A stretch of 64,000 bases of DNA from Gautieria morchelliformis (Eukaryota; Basidiomycota; Agaricomycetes; Gomphales; Gomphaceae), in assembly GCA_015179125.1 (NCBI GenBank), contig WHVA01000114.1, positions 62,001 through 126,000 on the forward strand. The letters run 5' to 3'. This document shows positions 31,800-42,906 of this stretch, one piece after another. The notes under the pieces were generated by a model that saw only the letters and a program-made list of their open reading frames with translations, did not search any database and had not been told where the DNA came from. Numbering within the stretch: the first letter of the stretch is position 1; each line of letters begins with the position of its first letter. Position numbers and translations under genes: made by a program.

Positions 31800-33417
31800 T
31801 AGTACGATACCAATACCTTTTCATGTCTTTAAGCCACGGTGCACCTTTCCTGAGGGCGGACCGAAGGGCGTACGGCTCTATGAGTTCGATGAAATATGGT
31901 GCTGGGCCTAGGATAGGAGGCTTGGGTATGCGAGTGTGCTCCGTCGTGGGGATGGGTGTGGACGGTGCTCGCTCTTAGAACGTATGAGCCTCCTATACTC
32001 CCACTACTATATACTCTCGCCAATCTGCCTGGATCACGTGATACAGCTAATATAAATGCCGGTATGCTTATCTTGATTCAGTGTCAGAACCTTCCGAATT
32101 GAGCGTACCGCCCCGCAGCGCTCCGTCAGAGGATCCAATTAAGTTCCACGAAATGCCAATTGCTGTTGTACCAACAGACAGAGAGAGAAGAGAGTGAAAA
32201 GGTATACTACGAATATGAATAATGAATACGAACTACACGGTATGCAATAAAAAGAAAAGCAACTCTGGGAAGAAAGGATATTTAAAGTATGAATGATCAA
32301 CACCCGTCCGCATCCGGGCCCGCCGCCGCACTAATACCTACCAACGTCCACCCTGCCGCATGACCAGCTCCCTATCCTCCTCCCCCAACACCCCAGAATC
32401 AAGCTGCGCCGGCCACCGCAACGACGCGGACGCGGACGACACCTCGCGCTCACTGTGGGTAGTCAACCCAATGAATCCTATTGGGTGGACCCACTGAGGA
32501 TTCAGTATATAAACCATTATAGCTAGTGTAAATACCAATAGAACCCGTTGAAAATTCAATGAATCGGTTTTAGTGGAAAAAGTTTCGTTTCAATGAGTTG
32601 GTTTCAGGGGTTGACTCATGGGTATTCAGGGATCCTACAATGGAAGACCAATGGATTGAACCAGGCATTTCGAGTCGGCGACCACTGGGTTCCCGTGAGA
32701 TAGTCACTTACGACCCCATGGTTCTATCACCACATTTCAGAGATGCAGCAACTGAATGCCCCATTATTTCAAGTCATAAATCAATATATACAACAGAAAA
32801 TATGGATGAAACATAAGGTGAAAATCACTGAAATACCGCTTTCCAATCCGTGAAACCCATACCAGGGTGCTTCAGTGGAGCGGCAGAATAGTGATGAAAC
32901 CTAAGGTAAAAATCACTGAAAAACTGTGATCGGATCCATGAACCACATACCAGGCTGCTTCAGTACCACGACAGTGCGCTGGGAGCCGAAAGGAGGCAAA
33001 GGCGGCAGTCACCAGTGACCCGCTGCCTAAGTCAGTGAACACAACGTGACATCAATCAACACTCACCTGGATCGGCCGGCTACTCGGGGCCTCTAGGATG
33101 GGTGAGCGTGTGCTAAAGAGCGTGGAAGACTGCAAGCAGATGTCTGGGAACGGTGTGCATCTGTGCTTGGCGATGCAAGACATGAGAGCAATGCAAGACA
33201 TGAGAAAAAGTAGACGACCTGCATAATAGCTGGTACCAAAAAGAAAAACAGAATCAGTCGCAGCTAGCAACCCCCGCCGTCAGCTGCACGCATCCGACTC
33301 ATGCTCAATGATTGCTACCTTGGGGGATTCCGCCAATTGCGAACAGAAGCTGCAGTGATGCATGCAACACTGATGGTAACGTTGTAAATGGACTCGTCGG
33401 CCTCCGGGAACGACGCT
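31800..33417. other. Non-coding region with a local tandem duplication
   Basis: No supported gene. At 32805-32975 a unit of about 86 bp occurs twice, imperfectly (GATGAAACMTAAGGTRAAAATCACTGAAA..., ending near GCTTCAGT). On the minus strand near 32655-32670, GGTTCAATCC resembles a tRNA-type B box. A SINE origin is possible but no A box or fold was convincing. Confidence 0.4.
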
Positions 33418-34690
33418 CTTTACAAACGTGAATTGAGGGGGACTGGCAGTGTATTATGAGTTTGTGCAACAGGAGCAAGATTACAGTCATAAAGGTTACC
33501 TACCACATCGGAGACACTTTGACGAGGGTCGAGACCCCAGATGGCACATGGTTGCATGTGTGTGCGCTGTCCTGCGTGACAGTCACATTTTAGACAGAGT
33601 ACCTCCATGGTCTTTGGCACGAGCATGGACGGGGATCTGGATATGGGGCATGGGCACGGGGTGGTCCAGATCCGCGAGCTTGGACAACGCGGCCTGCGGG
33701 TGCGACTGTCTTGTAGTCTTGTAGGTGGCATTGGTGTGGACCTGTACGCCGCCCGGAGATTCTGGCTGCGTGGGTTAAATGCACATCCCAGAGGCGTGTG
33801 TGTGTGTGCAGGCTATCGCAGGCTGTCCTCGTCCACGCAATGGCAGCACGGGGCACGCATGGGATCGAGCCTGCTGCATGTCCGGCCCCGAGCGGAGCAG
33901 AGCACAGTGCATGGACACACATGAGTATGCAAGCCTCGGGATGCGGCAGGTGGTGCGCGATGCTCATGCTTTCGTCCGCTATAGAAAACAAGCATTACAC
34001 CGACTGTGAGCGTCAAACGTGAATTGGGGGGCACTGGCAGAGTATTATGAGTTTGTGCAACAGAAGCGAGAGTACAGTAATGAAGGTTACTTACCACATC
34101 GGAGAAATTTTGACCAGGGTCGAGACCTGGTGCAGGTGCGGTGGATTTGAGCTGCACGTGGCACATGGATGCATGTGTGTGCGGTGACGGGCTGACGGGG
34201 ACGGTGTTAGGTAGCGCACCCCGTGGTGTTTAGCACGAGTATAGGTGGGTCTGGATGATGCGCCATGGCACTTGGGGGATGGGTGGGTGGGTGATCTGTT
34301 GTCAGAGCTGTGGGGACTTCCACACTATGGGAGGGTAGAGCATGGCGTGGATGGGGGAGGACATCCGCGAGCTTGGACGACGCGGCCCGCGGGTGCGACA
34401 GTCTTGTAGTCTTGTACGGTGGAATCGGTGCGGACTGAGGACTCATACACCACGTGGAGTGTCTGGCTGGGCTTGAGGCATGTGTGTGTGCATGGTGCAT
34501 CACAGACCATCACAGGCTTTCCTCGTCCACGCAGCGGCAGCGGCAGTGTGGGGCACGCACGTATGAGATCGAGCTTGCTGCGTGGAGCAGAGGACGGCCT
34601 ATGCCTCTGCGTGATGCTCAGGGTTGGCACGGCGGCGTGACTCAGGCTGGGTCGTCGACTTGTCCTTGCCTGCGGGCTTGCGGTGAAGAA
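33418..34690. repeat. Two-unit diverged tandem duplication (about 0.6-0.7 kb units)
   Basis: Blocks recur in the same order. AACGTGAATTG...GGCAGTGTATTATGAG at 33424 recurs at 34017. GCGAGCTTGGACAACGCGGCC at about 33676 recurs at about 34369. CTGTCCTCGTCCACGCA at about 33822 recurs at about 34519. The spacing grows from 592 to about 694 bp through indels. No conserved coding frame was found across both copies. Confidence 0.7.
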
Positions 34691-34763
34691 AGGAGTAGTC
34701 GATGCAGCGTGCACCTGCACGCCCTCGCCATAGACGGAGCACCGCGGCGCAGAGGCGGATATC

Positions 34764-35252
34764 TATTAGCAACTAGGGGCTATGGCAGGGAAGGTTCGGT
34801 AGAGTTCTTAGAAAGCTAGAATAAAATACACTCTCTCAGTGAATTTATTGTCACTGGTATATTAATACAGTACCTAGAATCAAATACACTACATGATTTT
34901 CAGTCAACATGCTATGTAAATATGAAAGATACTACTTGCCTCTCTCAGTGAATTTATTGTCACTGAGAGAGGAGTACAATCCTGTCTCAGAAGGCATATA
35001 CGTGCACCCGTCCCTTTAGCGCCCAAGAGCTCGCGCGTCGAAGTCATTTCAAACTCCGCTGGGTGCAGCCGCCTGTGAAAATAGAAATAACAAAGTGGAA
35101 TGGAGAGATAGGGAGTGACTGGACAATTTCGAAAATAAGCAGAGAAATGGATGCATGGTACAAGAACAATGTGAGAAACAATTGGAAACACCACACAATA
35201 AATTGAACATATTATGCTTGATTTTGGTGCAGGAGCATAAATGCACTCAACA
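34764..35252 (-). repeat. Solo LTR of a Ty1/copia element
   Basis: Reverse orientation, homologous along its length to the copia LTRs at 37648-38145 and 42409-42906 but clearly diverged. Flanked by ATATC at 34759-34763 and 35253-35257 (5-bp target-site duplication). It keeps the family hairpin CCTCTCTCAGTGA...TCACTGAGAGAGG. It formed by LTR-LTR recombination of an older insertion. Confidence 0.85.
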
Positions 35253-35640
35253 ATATCTCCATGGTGCTTCCCGTTCCTCATGGAGCCTGGAGATCATACT
35301 AAACAGTAAACTTGTCGTGCGGGTGGTAGGTAGACCCCGATCGCATCCCTGCCCTGAGGCAATCCTCCAGTACAATGTGTCCGAGTCCACAATCAGGATA
35401 AGCTCGCCCACACATATGGCGTGCCCGTTCGCTGCCCACGGCATCCACTGCCGCCCGATCTCCTCAAACGTCTCCTCGACCGCCAGGTGCAGGGCACGCT
35501 CCACATCCGCAGCCGTCAGCGCACTGCTCGATGTTGTTGTCGTGAGCACGGTCGCGCCCGAGCATGCCGAGTTCGAGCTCGCGCCCACACCTGCACCCGC
35601 CGCCGCGATAGGCTTTCACAGAAAGGTGCTGACCGGTTCT
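35253..35640 (-). pseudogene. Host gene of unknown function interrupted by the solo LTR
   Basis: The frame runs from an intron acceptor near 35617 (on minus, ...TTTCTGTGAAAG then GPIAAAGAGV-like Ala/Gly-rich sequence). It continues through SSALTAADVERALHLAVEETFEEIGRQWMPW and HAICVGELILIVDSD to RLHEEREAPW, where the solo LTR begins. The composition (amphipathic helices, then beta-like ICVGELILIV) looks like a real domain, but I do not recognise the family. The sequence beyond the LTR (below 34759) does not clearly continue it. Confidence 0.45.
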
Positions 35641-35933
35641 GTTAGGGGATGGGTCGAGTGAACGCCCAACTCACCATCTTCCTTTTCACAGCCTCAATCG
35701 GTCTCTCTATCAAATCGTGCGACAGTGTCCGCCACGAAGAACAGCTGGGACAGCTACCTGGTGTGGTGGTGGAGAACCTGGGGTCACTCAGTTTGCGGCT
35801 GAGCGTGCAGGCGGTCCGGTAACCGTGCAGAAGGGGTCAATCTCACGTGTGCGGTCAGGCTGAGTTCAAGACTCTGCCCAACCAGGACACGGGTGTAAGG
35901 AGGAGAGTGGGAGAAGAATACTACGTGCGCTAC

Positions 35934-35977
35934 TGTCAAGATTGGTTTTTAGGCGTTAATATCATGTATTAGTGAAC
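35934..35977 (-). repeat. 44-bp end fragment of a B-family LTR
   Basis: Repeats the terminal 44 bp of the adjacent B2 LTR (TGTCAAGATTGG...TTAGTGAAC) with a few mismatches. It is probably the residue of an older B LTR into which B2 inserted. Confidence 0.75.
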
Positions 35978-37647
35978 TGTCAAGATTGGTTTTCAGGCGT
36001 TAATATCGTGTATTAGTGAACACAGCGAATGCCCGAATAACTTGCATGAATAAGTATGCCGTTCGGCGAATAGGTGAACCAATGAATGTTCACAAGGTAA
36101 GAGGGTTTGCCTAAACGGGGCTCGCCCTATCTACAGTCATAGCAAAATAGCCCGTGACTCTTGACGATGTAACGTACAAGGTCTCACGGAAGGGCTGTCT
36201 AAGTCTCGACAATCCCTTCGCTGGCGAAGGTGCTCCTTCGGAGCCCTTCGCCAACAGCACAGAAAATGGTTCGGAGGCTAAGGTAACGAAGATGAAGTAT
36301 GAGAACTCACCAGTGATTCCTAAGTCCTTTGCTAGTCGAAGATGGGAATCTCCAAGAGAAGGCTTAAGATGATGACCACGGGGAGGTCAAAGCTGCACAA
36401 GATGAACGAGGTATGGTTATTGAACTGGGGAATATACATGCGAATGTAAACTACTTATATCGAATGCTTGTAATGTATCAGCGAATAGGAAAGAGGCCGT
36501 CACAAGTCAGGGTTGGATAGGGGTGCACAGTCATGATACAGCATAGATGAAATAAACATACAATAGAATGTGAGAAGAGGGAGAACATGAAACGATAGAG
36601 AGTAAAGGTGGCGAAGGCACTTATGGACAAAACCATGTCTTGGGACCCGCATACATGCTACCCAGCACGGACTCTTGGTCTACTGGGTTGATTCCGCACG
36701 ACCTATGGAAGAGATGCCCTGCGAACACACTTTGACCATACGAACGCCCAATGGGGTTGGATTAAGAAGACGATGGGGTTAATGATGAACCATCATGCCG
36801 GGTGAATGGTATCAATCGTATTTGATGGTGTGCCTGCTGGCGAATGATGCGAGCAGCGAATAGCCGTTCGGCGAAATGCAAGGAAGGGTGAACAGAGGTG
36901 ACATAGGGGAGGAGAGGTTGAGGTGGAGGGCGAAGCCGAGCGAATGCTGAGGAGGAGTAGCGAAAGGAAAAATGGGGATACCAAGGTGCAGGAAATACAC
37001 AGGTCATGACAATCCAACTATCAGAACACCATTGGGAGAGGGTCGAGCAGAGGAGGTGGTAGACCCAGTGATGACTTGTCAAGTCAGTCCAAAGCCGTCG
37101 GTCGTGCATTTAACGGCGTGGCGATGGTAACAAGGTGGAGGAAATACACAGCTCATGACACTCCAATTACCAGAACACCATTGGAAGAGGGTCGCGCAGA
37201 GGAGGTGGTAGACCCAGCGATGACTGCCGAGTCAGTCCAATGACGTAGATCGTGCGTTTGACGGCGTGGCTATGGTATTTGGCGCGAACAGTGATAATTG
37301 GTTGCCGAACATGACAATGGCGATCGGAACGAACACGAAGGTGGAGTGAGAAAATAGGAAAACTGAGCATCTGAGTATGGGAAATACACACATCATGACA
37401 GTACCCCCCTCCTAGCTTCGGAGTCCAACGACGTAGTGCTCTGGGATGGGGGACGAGTCTGAGGATGTAATAGTGCCCCCGATACGATCTCTCACCGCTT
37501 GGTCCGTGCACGGCTCAGCCCTGGGCTTTAAAAGGCGTTGCGACATGAGGCGACGGGTTCATTTCACTATTCGATTCCTTATGGCTCCTAACGAGTCCTC
37601 CTCTCTCTCTGTGCTCATCGAGCGAACACGGGTCAAGCTGAAGGTTC
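35978..37647 (-). mobile_element. Element B2: 3' LTR and 247 bp of interior, cut by copia
   Basis: A second copy of the element B family on the minus strand. The LTR is 35978-37400, 1,423 bp, enlarged by internal duplications including a repeated segment containing GAGGAGGTGGTAGACCCAG around 37040 and 37200. The purine-rich AGGAGGGGGGT and interior follow up to 37647, where the copia LTR starts. The 5' half is absent from this site. Confidence 0.85.
37581..37647 (+). pseudogene. Truncated 5' end of the antisense gene in B2
   Basis: Reads MAPNESSSLSVLIERTRVKL, clearly homologous to the start of the antisense gene in element B (MADTESSPCSVLIERTRVKL). The change in six N-terminal residues with conservation after them, and the identical TATA-like spacing, support a coding function. 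Truncated by the copia insertion. Confidence 0.65.
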
Positions 37648-38145
37648 TGTTGGGTGCATTTATGCTCCTGCACCAAAATCAAGCATAATATATCCAATTT
37701 GTTGTGTGGCCTTCCAAGTTCTTCTCACATTGTTCTTGTATTATGCATCCATTTCTCTGGTTATTTTCGAAATTTTCCACTCATTCCTTATCTCTCTATT
37801 TCATCTAGTTATTCCTACTTTCACAAGCGGCTGCACCCAGCGGAGTCTGAAATGACTTCGACGCGCGAGCTCTTGGGCGCTAAAGGGCCGGGTAGTAGTA
37901 CATGCGCAGTGGAACACATTTCCCCCTCTCTCAGTGACCACTAAATTCACTGAGAGAGGCAAGTAAATTAGTCTAGTAGTCTTTGCATTTATTGACCTAG
38001 AAATGCTCTGTAGTGAATTGATTTCTAGGTAGTGTATAATATATTTATAGTGACCACTAAATTCACTGAGAGAGTGAATTGATTTCTAGTCTATTCTTTT
38101 GAATAACAAGTCCATACCTACTGCCTATAATTCCTGTCCTCTACA
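37648..38145 (+). repeat. 5' LTR of copia element
   Basis: 498 bp, TG...CA. Contains the hairpin CCTCTCTCAGTGA...TCACTGAGAGAGG (about 37925-37959), partly repeated near 38060-38076. Confidence 0.95.
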
Positions 38146-38161
38146 GGGTTATGGGCCCCGG
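38146..38161 (+). promoter_or_regulatory. Copia primer-binding site overlapping the start codon
   Basis: GGGTTATGGGCCCCGG directly follows the LTR. It matches the known Drosophila copia type, which pairs with the anticodon arm of initiator tRNA-Met (half-tRNA priming). The ATG at 38151 would pair with the CAU anticodon. Confidence 0.65.
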
Positions 38162-41100
38162 AGACACTTCTGAGAAGCTGTTGGGTGTTGAGAAGCTTGC
38201 TACTGATGGAAGTAATTGGCCATTGTGGCGAGCCACTCTCATCAGCTATTTCGAGTCCAAAAATTTGCTCAAGCATGTAGAAGGGAGAGTCACTCGACCT
38301 CCTGATCCTCCAGTCATGCCCCCAGGCCATATTCTAACAGAAGCTGAGGAAACTCAGATGGATAAGGCCGAGGAGAAGCTGGAGAGATACCTTGCTAGAG
38401 AAGGACAAGCCAAGACCCAAATCATCGTCTCAGTGTCAGAGTCATTAGCCCTGATGCTACAGAAGCAGAAGACAGCAAAAGAGACTTGGGATGCACTGGT
38501 CAATGAAATGACCAAAAAGCCCAAGATGGTCCTCACCAGCCTGCAGAGACAACTCCGCAGTATGAGATGTCCTGAGGATGGAGACTTGAGAGATCACTTG
38601 GACAAGGCCCAAGACCTATATGCTCGTCTTAATGAGATGGGAGCTAGAGTTTCTGAAGAAGAATTCATGGACATAATCCTTGCGTCACTTCCACCATCCT
38701 ATGAGGCAGTCATGAATGCCCTTACAACTTCGCTTGAAGAATGCGGGATGCCATTGGTCCCTGATAATATTATTAGGGTACTAAAGGCTCAGTATGACAG
38801 GAAGAAAACACTCCCGCAAGAAGAGCAGGTGTTTATTGGTTCATCTACTAAGAAGGACCAGAAGGGGCAGAAGGCGCATGTATGCACCAACTGCAAAAAG
38901 CCTGGACATTCCATCGAAAATTGCTGGGCTAAAGGAGGTGGTAAAGAAGGTCAAGGACCACGTCAGAAGAAGAAAGCCAAAGGCAAGAAGAAGAAGAAGG
39001 GTAAAGCAAAAGCGAATGTTGCCGAAGAAGAGTCTACTTCTGAGGAAAGTGGTGATGGGCATCTTGCCTTCACCAATTTTGACGAGTGCTCTAATTTCAA
39101 TTTGAGCACATCCTCAGGAGTTATAGTCATACTCGACACCGGAACGACATCGCATATGACTCCTCACAAAAATTTATTGAGGAACTACTGTCAATTCTCA
39201 CAGCCGAGGACTATCCGAGCAGCCAACAAAGGTACCTTTGATGCCTTCGGCTCAGGACTGCTCGTATTATCCAATAAGGTTGGAGATAGAACAGTAGAAG
39301 TCACGTTGCAAGATACATACTATGCACCCAAAATTGCTGCTACCCTCGTCTCGATCGGTCGGTGCGATGATGCTGGCTACGACATTCGACTCGGTGGCCA
39401 GAAATGCACAATATCTAATGCTGCTGGAAAAGTATTGATGCAAGCACCGAAAGTCAATGGCTTATATCGACTAGACCTCCAGTCACCAAGTGCTCAAGCC
39501 CATATGTGTTTATCTGCCATGGAAATTCATCAAAAGATGGGGCACATCTCGCAGAAGTCCCTACAACATCTATTAAATCATGGCATGATATTGGGCATTG
39601 AACTGAGCTCCACAGGCGATAGAATTGTCTGTGATGCGTGTATTCAGGCCAAGATTGCGCGCAAACCTCTTCCTCGAGAACCCAGAGACCGAACATCAAA
39701 ATTCGGTGACAGAATTTATTCTGATGTCTGGGGACCTGCAAGACACCTCACGATCGATAAGAAGTCATATTATGTCTCCTTTATCGATGACTACTCAAGA
39801 GAATCGGTGATCTATCTCATGGCGAACAAATCAGAAGCATTCTCAAAGTACAAGCTCTACGAGGCTTTAATGCTTCGACAGAGAAATGTGCACATCAAGG
39901 CACTTGTTTCTGATCGAGGGGGCGAGTATACGAGCTCTGAATTCGAACAGCATCTAGCCAAACAAGGCACGAAGCATCAGTTGACGGTACACGACACACC
40001 AGAGTCCAATGGTGTTGCGGAACGCCTGAACCGAACCCTCACTGAGAGAACTCGTGCCATGCTGCTAGAATCAAGCCTTCCTAAGATATTATGGGGCTAT
40101 GCGATACAGCATGCCAATTATCTTAGGAACAGGACGCATACAAGAGCTCTACCAGATAAAACGCCCTACGAGATGATTCACCATGAAAAACCGAATCTCA
40201 AAGACATTCACGCGTGGGGAACTGAAATTTACGTTAAAATCACTCAGGGAGATAAATTGGCAGCTCGTGCCAAAAGAGCTCGGTGGATAGGAATTTCTGC
40301 GCAGAGCCATGGTCATTATGTTTATTGGCCTGACTCGCACAAAGTTTCTGTCGAGCGGAACGTTGTCTTTGATTCAGAAATGAAGAAGGGAAAGGTCCCA
40401 ATCATTTCTATTGAGGAATCCAAGCTACCTACGTCTAAAGAAGAGAAGAAAGCCATTCCGGCATCAGTGCCTGTGCCCGGTCGCTTAGTCAGCGAAGAGG
40501 CAAAGATCGAAGAAATTGATGAAAGTGCACCGGAAGAATATCTTGAAAAGCTGCAACCTATTCAGGGAGTTGATGACAGACCTAGAGAAGCTGAACCGAT
40601 AAGGAGAAGCGAAAGGATCCGTCAACAACAAGTGCAGCCGGCCCCATCAGGTCCCGTGACAAGATCTCAAACTCAGAGACAAACTGGCGCACATATGACT
40701 ACGCTAGCTTACGAGGACGTTGAGGACCATGAAGAAGTTTTATTCGACCAAGAATTATCCTCCGAGATTGATGGCATCAGTAGCTATGAGTGTGCCATCA
40801 GTGCGTTTCTAACCGACGGTCAAAACAACATTAAGGCGCCGGATTTGAGTCAAATTGAACCTAGCAATGCAGACGAAGCTCTGAATAATCCTATGTGGAA
40901 GAAATCAATGGACAAAGAGTATGAGGCCCTAATCGACAAGGGAGTGTGGGAAAGAACCAAACCACCTCCTGGAGCCAACATTGTCGGCAACAAATGGGTC
41001 TACCTTTGGAAGCGTAATCCAGAAGGGAAACCAATAGTACCTAAATCGAGAATGGTCGCCCAAGGCTTCACGCAGAAGTTTGGAATCGACTATGATGAGA

Positions 41101-42395
41101 CATACTCACCTGTTGCTCGGTTATCCTCCCTACGGATCATATGCGCCATTGCTGCTAGGAATGACTGGCCTATTCATCAAATGGACGTGGACTATGCATA
41201 CCTCAATGCTAAGTTGCCCGAACCTATTTACATGAAGCAGCCGTATGGATATGAGTCAGGAGACAAAGGCGAAGTGCTACTTTTGAAGAAAGCACTCTAC
41301 GGCCTCAAGCAATCTGGAAGAGAATGGTACAAACGTCTAAGTGGTGAATTCCACAAGTTAGGATTCACTACGTCAGCCACAGACGGGGCTGTATTTTATA
41401 GACGTGGCGGAAAGGGGCATGTGATCATTGCAACAGCTGTGGACGACCTTACCATCACAGCTGAGAATCAGTCAGTCCTGGACGAAGTCAAACGAGATCT
41501 TGCTCAGGTCTTCAGTATGAAAGATCTAGGCGAGATTCATTGGCTATTGAATCTCAAAATCGAAAGAGACTGGCAGAAGAAGACCATTGCAATTTCACAA
41601 CCTGCATACATCGAGAAGATCATCAAAAAATTTAATCTCGAAGATGCAAAGACTTATGCTACGCCTCTTGATCCAGCCGTAAAATTATCTAAAGACCAAT
41701 GTCCTTCTACAGAGAGAGGCAAGAAAGCCATGTCGAAGTTTCCATACAGGCAAGCTATAGGATCACTGATGTGGGCGGCTGTAGCCACTCGACCTGACAT
41801 TGCATTTGCGGTGTCATTACTCTCGCAATTCCTTGAAAATCCAGGTGGCACACACTGGAATGCAGTCAAACGTGTCTTCAAATATTTGAAAGGCACGAAG
41901 CATTACAAGCTCACACTTGGAAGAAATCAAGACGGCTTGATGGGGTATTCAGATGCGGATTGGGGTTCACAGAGTCATAGGCGTTCGTATTCGGCATACT
42001 TATTTCAGATTGATGGAGGCACTGTTTCATGGAGTTGCCAGAAACAGTCGATAGTAGCCCTCTCATCAACTGAAGCCGAATTCGTCGCCCTGACCCATGC
42101 GGGCAAAGAGGCTCTTTGGATGCGCCATTTTATTTCTGAAATATTCCAACCACTGAACAGACCCATCCAAGTTTATTCAGACAATCAATCAGCCATTGCC
42201 ATCACGTATGGCACCCAACAACACACGAGAACCAAGCATTTCGACATCCGATTATATTTCCTTCGAGATATAATCAAAAATCAACAAGCCAAGCTCGTTT
42301 ATTTGCCAACCGAACAAATGTTGGCAGATATCCTCACTAAAGGACTTCCTAGTCCTAGAGTGAAGATTCTCAACGAGCAAATCGGAATATATTAA
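38151..42395 (+). CDS. Copia Gag-Pol polyprotein (1,414 aa)
   Basis: A single uninterrupted frame encodes all parts needed for retrotransposition. Gag is at about 1-235. The CCHC knuckle CTNCKKPGHSIENC is at about 245-258. The aspartic protease motif LDTGTTSHM is near 328. The integrase has a pre-domain with HQKMGHIS and CDAC, then a D,D35E core: SDVWG (about 525), VSDRGGEY (about 589), VAERLN (about 624). RT shows VARLSSLR, QMDVDYAYLNA and the catalytic AVDDLTI (about 1098). RNase H shows YSDADWG (about 1267), SSTEAEF and TKGLPS near the end. Length and order are typical of Ty1/copia. The ATG lies in the primer-binding site 6 nt after the LTR. The stop is 13 nt before the 3' LTR. No stops or frameshifts, so it may be active. 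Confidence 0.95.
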   Translation: MGPGDTSEKLLGVEKLATDGSNWPLWRATLISYFESKNLLKHVEGRVTRPPDPPVMPPGHILTEAEETQMDKAEEKLERYLAREGQAKTQIIVSVSESLALMLQKQKTAKETWDALVNEMTKKPKMVLTSLQRQLRSMRCPEDGDLRDHLDKAQDLYARLNEMGARVSEEEFMDIILASLPPSYEAVMNALTTSLEECGMPLVPDNIIRVLKAQYDRKKTLPQEEQVFIGSSTKKDQKGQKAHVCTNCKKPGHSIENCWAKGGGKEGQGPRQKKKAKGKKKKKGKAKANVAEEESTSEESGDGHLAFTNFDECSNFNLSTSSGVIVILDTGTTSHMTPHKNLLRNYCQFSQPRTIRAANKGTFDAFGSGLLVLSNKVGDRTVEVTLQDTYYAPKIAATLVSIGRCDDAGYDIRLGGQKCTISNAAGKVLMQAPKVNGLYRLDLQSPSAQAHMCLSAMEIHQKMGHISQKSLQHLLNHGMILGIELSSTGDRIVCDACIQAKIARKPLPREPRDRTSKFGDRIYSDVWGPARHLTIDKKSYYVSFIDDYSRESVIYLMANKSEAFSKYKLYEALMLRQRNVHIKALVSDRGGEYTSSEFEQHLAKQGTKHQLTVHDTPESNGVAERLNRTLTERTRAMLLESSLPKILWGYAIQHANYLRNRTHTRALPDKTPYEMIHHEKPNLKDIHAWGTEIYVKITQGDKLAARAKRARWIGISAQSHGHYVYWPDSHKVSVERNVVFDSEMKKGKVPIISIEESKLPTSKEEKKAIPASVPVPGRLVSEEAKIEEIDESAPEEYLEKLQPIQGVDDRPREAEPIRRSERIRQQQVQPAPSGPVTRSQTQRQTGAHMTTLAYEDVEDHEEVLFDQELSSEIDGISSYECAISAFLTDGQNNIKAPDLSQIEPSNADEALNNPMWKKSMDKEYEALIDKGVWERTKPPPGANIVGNKWVYLWKRNPEGKPIVPKSRMVAQGFTQKFGIDYDETYSPVARLSSLRIICAIAARNDWPIHQMDVDYAYLNAKLPEPIYMKQPYGYESGDKGEVLLLKKALYGLKQSGREWYKRLSGEFHKLGFTTSATDGAVFYRRGGKGHVIIATAVDDLTITAENQSVLDEVKRDLAQVFSMKDLGEIHWLLNLKIERDWQKKTIAISQPAYIEKIIKKFNLEDAKTYATPLDPAVKLSKDQCPSTERGKKAMSKFPYRQAIGSLMWAAVATRPDIAFAVSLLSQFLENPGGTHWNAVKRVFKYLKGTKHYKLTLGRNQDGLMGYSDADWGSQSHRRSYSAYLFQIDGGTVSWSCQKQSIVALSSTEAEFVALTHAGKEALWMRHFISEIFQPLNRPIQVYSDNQSAIAITYGTQQHTRTKHFDIRLYFLRDIIKNQQAKLVYLPTEQMLADILTKGLPSPRVKILNEQIGIY

Positions 42396-42408
42396 GCTTG
42401 AGGGGGCG

Positions 42409-42906
42409 TGTTGGGTGCATTTATGCTCCTGCACCAAAATCAAGCATAATATATCCAATTTGTTGTGTGGCCTTCCAATTTCTTCTCACATTGTTCTTGT
42501 ATTATGCATCCATTTCTCTGGTTATTTTCGAAATTTTCCACTCATTCCTTATCTCTCTATTTCATCTTGTTATTCCTACTTTCACAAGCGGCTGCACCCA
42601 GCGGAGTCTGAAATGACTTCGACGCGCGAGCTCTTGGGCGCTAAAGGGCCGGGTAGTAGTACATGCGCAGTGGAACACATTTCCCCCTCTCTCAGTGACC
42701 ACTAAATTCACTGAGAGAGGCAAGTAAATTAGTCTAGTAGTCTTTGCATTTATTGACCTAGAAATGCTCTGTAGTGAATTGATTTCTAGGTAGTGTATAA
42801 TATATTTATAGTGACCACTAAATTCACTGAGAGAGTGAATTGATTTCTAGTCTATTCTTTTGAATAACAAGTCCATACCTACTGCCTATAATTCCTGTCC
42901 TCTACA
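42409..42906 (+). repeat. 3' LTR of copia element
   Basis: 498 bp, nearly identical to the 5' LTR. Preceded by a G-rich purine tract. Confidence 0.95.

Larger units (their letters stand above)
37648..42906 (+). mobile_element. Intact Ty1/copia retrotransposon
   Basis: 5,259 bp with two 498-bp LTRs (37648-38145 and 42409-42906; TGTTGGG...CTCTACA) that differ at about two positions by eye, so this is a young copy. One long frame fills the interior. The purine tract CTTGAGGGGGCG precedes the 3' LTR. The flanks differ (GGTTC on the left, AGTTT on the right), so there is no target-site duplication. The left flank is element B2 and the right flank is element C. Confidence 0.95.

Noticed and set aside
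32640..32710. tRNA gene or SINE (GGTTCAATCC on minus resembles a B box)
   Set aside because: No matching A box, acceptor stem or cloverleaf could be formed; kept only as a note.
33590..33991. Long frames on both strands over the tandem duplication
   Set aside because: Frames are not shared between the two repeat units; open because of GC-rich composition.
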